This document shows, piece by piece, positions 5,952 through 6,201 of a stretch of 6,201 nt of DNA. The notes beneath the pieces were generated by a model. The model saw nothing but the letters and a program-made list of their open reading frames with translations. It was not told the DNA's origin and did no database searches. The stretch is from contig JALWYP010000246.1 of NCBI GenBank assembly GCA_026992695.1, forward strand, positions 1-6,201. Reading direction: 5' to 3'. Both the position numbers and the translations under genes were made by a program. The stretch comes from Flavobacteriaceae bacterium. Its GTDB lineage: Bacteria; Bacteroidota; Bacteroidia; Flavobacteriales; Flavobacteriaceae. Every line of letters starts with the position of its first letter. The first letter of the stretch is position 1.

Positions 5952-6201
5952 CTATTTTTTAATCGCTTGCTCATACCTTTCTATCCACAATTCAGGAGTT
6001 ATTTTTGATACCAATTCTCCAATTAGTTGATAAGGAATCGTTTCTATTTTTTTAAACCTAATACAGCTTTTTCCCATATCCAATTTGGTTTTTACATATT
6101 TGGGATATTCGGTATTAAACCAATTTAGCAGCTTCTCGTCATTATACAAACCCATGTGATACAACGCAACAAAGTTTTTTTGAGAAGCAATGTTTATGAA
6201 A
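5952..6201 (-). CDS. DUF1801 (YdhG-like) family protein, C-terminal part only
   Basis: The last 82 codons of a minus-strand gene that continues past the right edge; the first complete codon is at 6200-6198 and the TAG stop at 5954-5952. The frame is open to the edge, so a start at the TTG at 6164 or at the internal ATG just after it is not credible: the residues before them, FINIASQKNFVALYHMG, read as normal family sequence. Other recognisable parts are LDMGKSCIRFKK, then ETIPYQLIGELVSKIT and WIERYEQ near the C-terminus, which match DUF1801 proteins as I recall them (usually about 110-150 residues). The function of the family is unknown to me. It converges on the peptidase gene with only 4 nt between the two stop codons, and an AT-only inverted repeat (AAAAAT CT ATTTTT, 5946-5959) spans the junction. 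Confidence 0.8.
   Translation of the reverse strand, partial: FINIASQKNFVALYHMGLYNDEKLLNWFNTEYPKYVKTKLDMGKSCIRFKKIETIPYQLIGELVSKITPELWIERYEQAIKK

Noticed and set aside
5952..6164. Complete 70-codon minus-strand gene starting at TTG 6164
   Set aside because: The frame stays open to the window edge and the upstream residues fit the DUF1801 family, so it is the tail of a longer gene.

Overview
This AT-rich window (roughly one-third G+C by eye) looks like chromosomal DNA of a Bacteroidota member, most likely a flavobacterium-like lineage. The evidence is the protein families (NatB-type permease, Fis-less sigma-54 response regulator, Bacteroidota-type PPK2, M28 peptidase with a signal peptide ending FSQ), the A-rich leaders without clear Shine-Dalgarno sites, and gene-poor spacers built of degenerate short repeats. 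Genus-level placement is not possible from sequence reading alone.

Layout. (1) Positions 1-3374 hold three tightly packed plus-strand genes that look like one transcription unit: the 3' part of an ABC-2 type permease cut by the left edge, an MscS-family mechanosensitive channel 3 nt later, and an NtrC-like response regulator 6 nt later. The regulator has a receiver and a sigma-54 AAA+ domain but no DNA-binding domain. (2) Positions 3375-3678 are a 304-nt spacer with no credible gene. It holds two degenerate tandem repeats, both with a 7-nt period, and two adjacent inverted repeats. (3) Positions 3679-5947 hold a PPK2-family polyphosphate kinase (probably class III) overlapping by 8 nt an exported M28 metallopeptidase resembling carboxypeptidase Q. 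(4) A DUF1801-type gene on the minus strand runs in from the right edge and stops 4 nt from the end of the peptidase gene.

How the genes may work together. The first three combine membrane export, osmotic pressure relief and a phosphorylation-controlled sigma-54 activator, which fits an envelope or stress module. The co-directional arrangement is seen; the shared function is inference. The PPK2 would link polyphosphate to nucleotide recharging and the peptidase would act outside the cytoplasm; no metabolic link between those two is evident beyond co-expression. I see no RNA gene, mobile element, CRISPR array or defence system. Most of the window is ordinary conserved gene content; the repeat-bearing spacer and the HTH-less activator are the parts most worth a second look.
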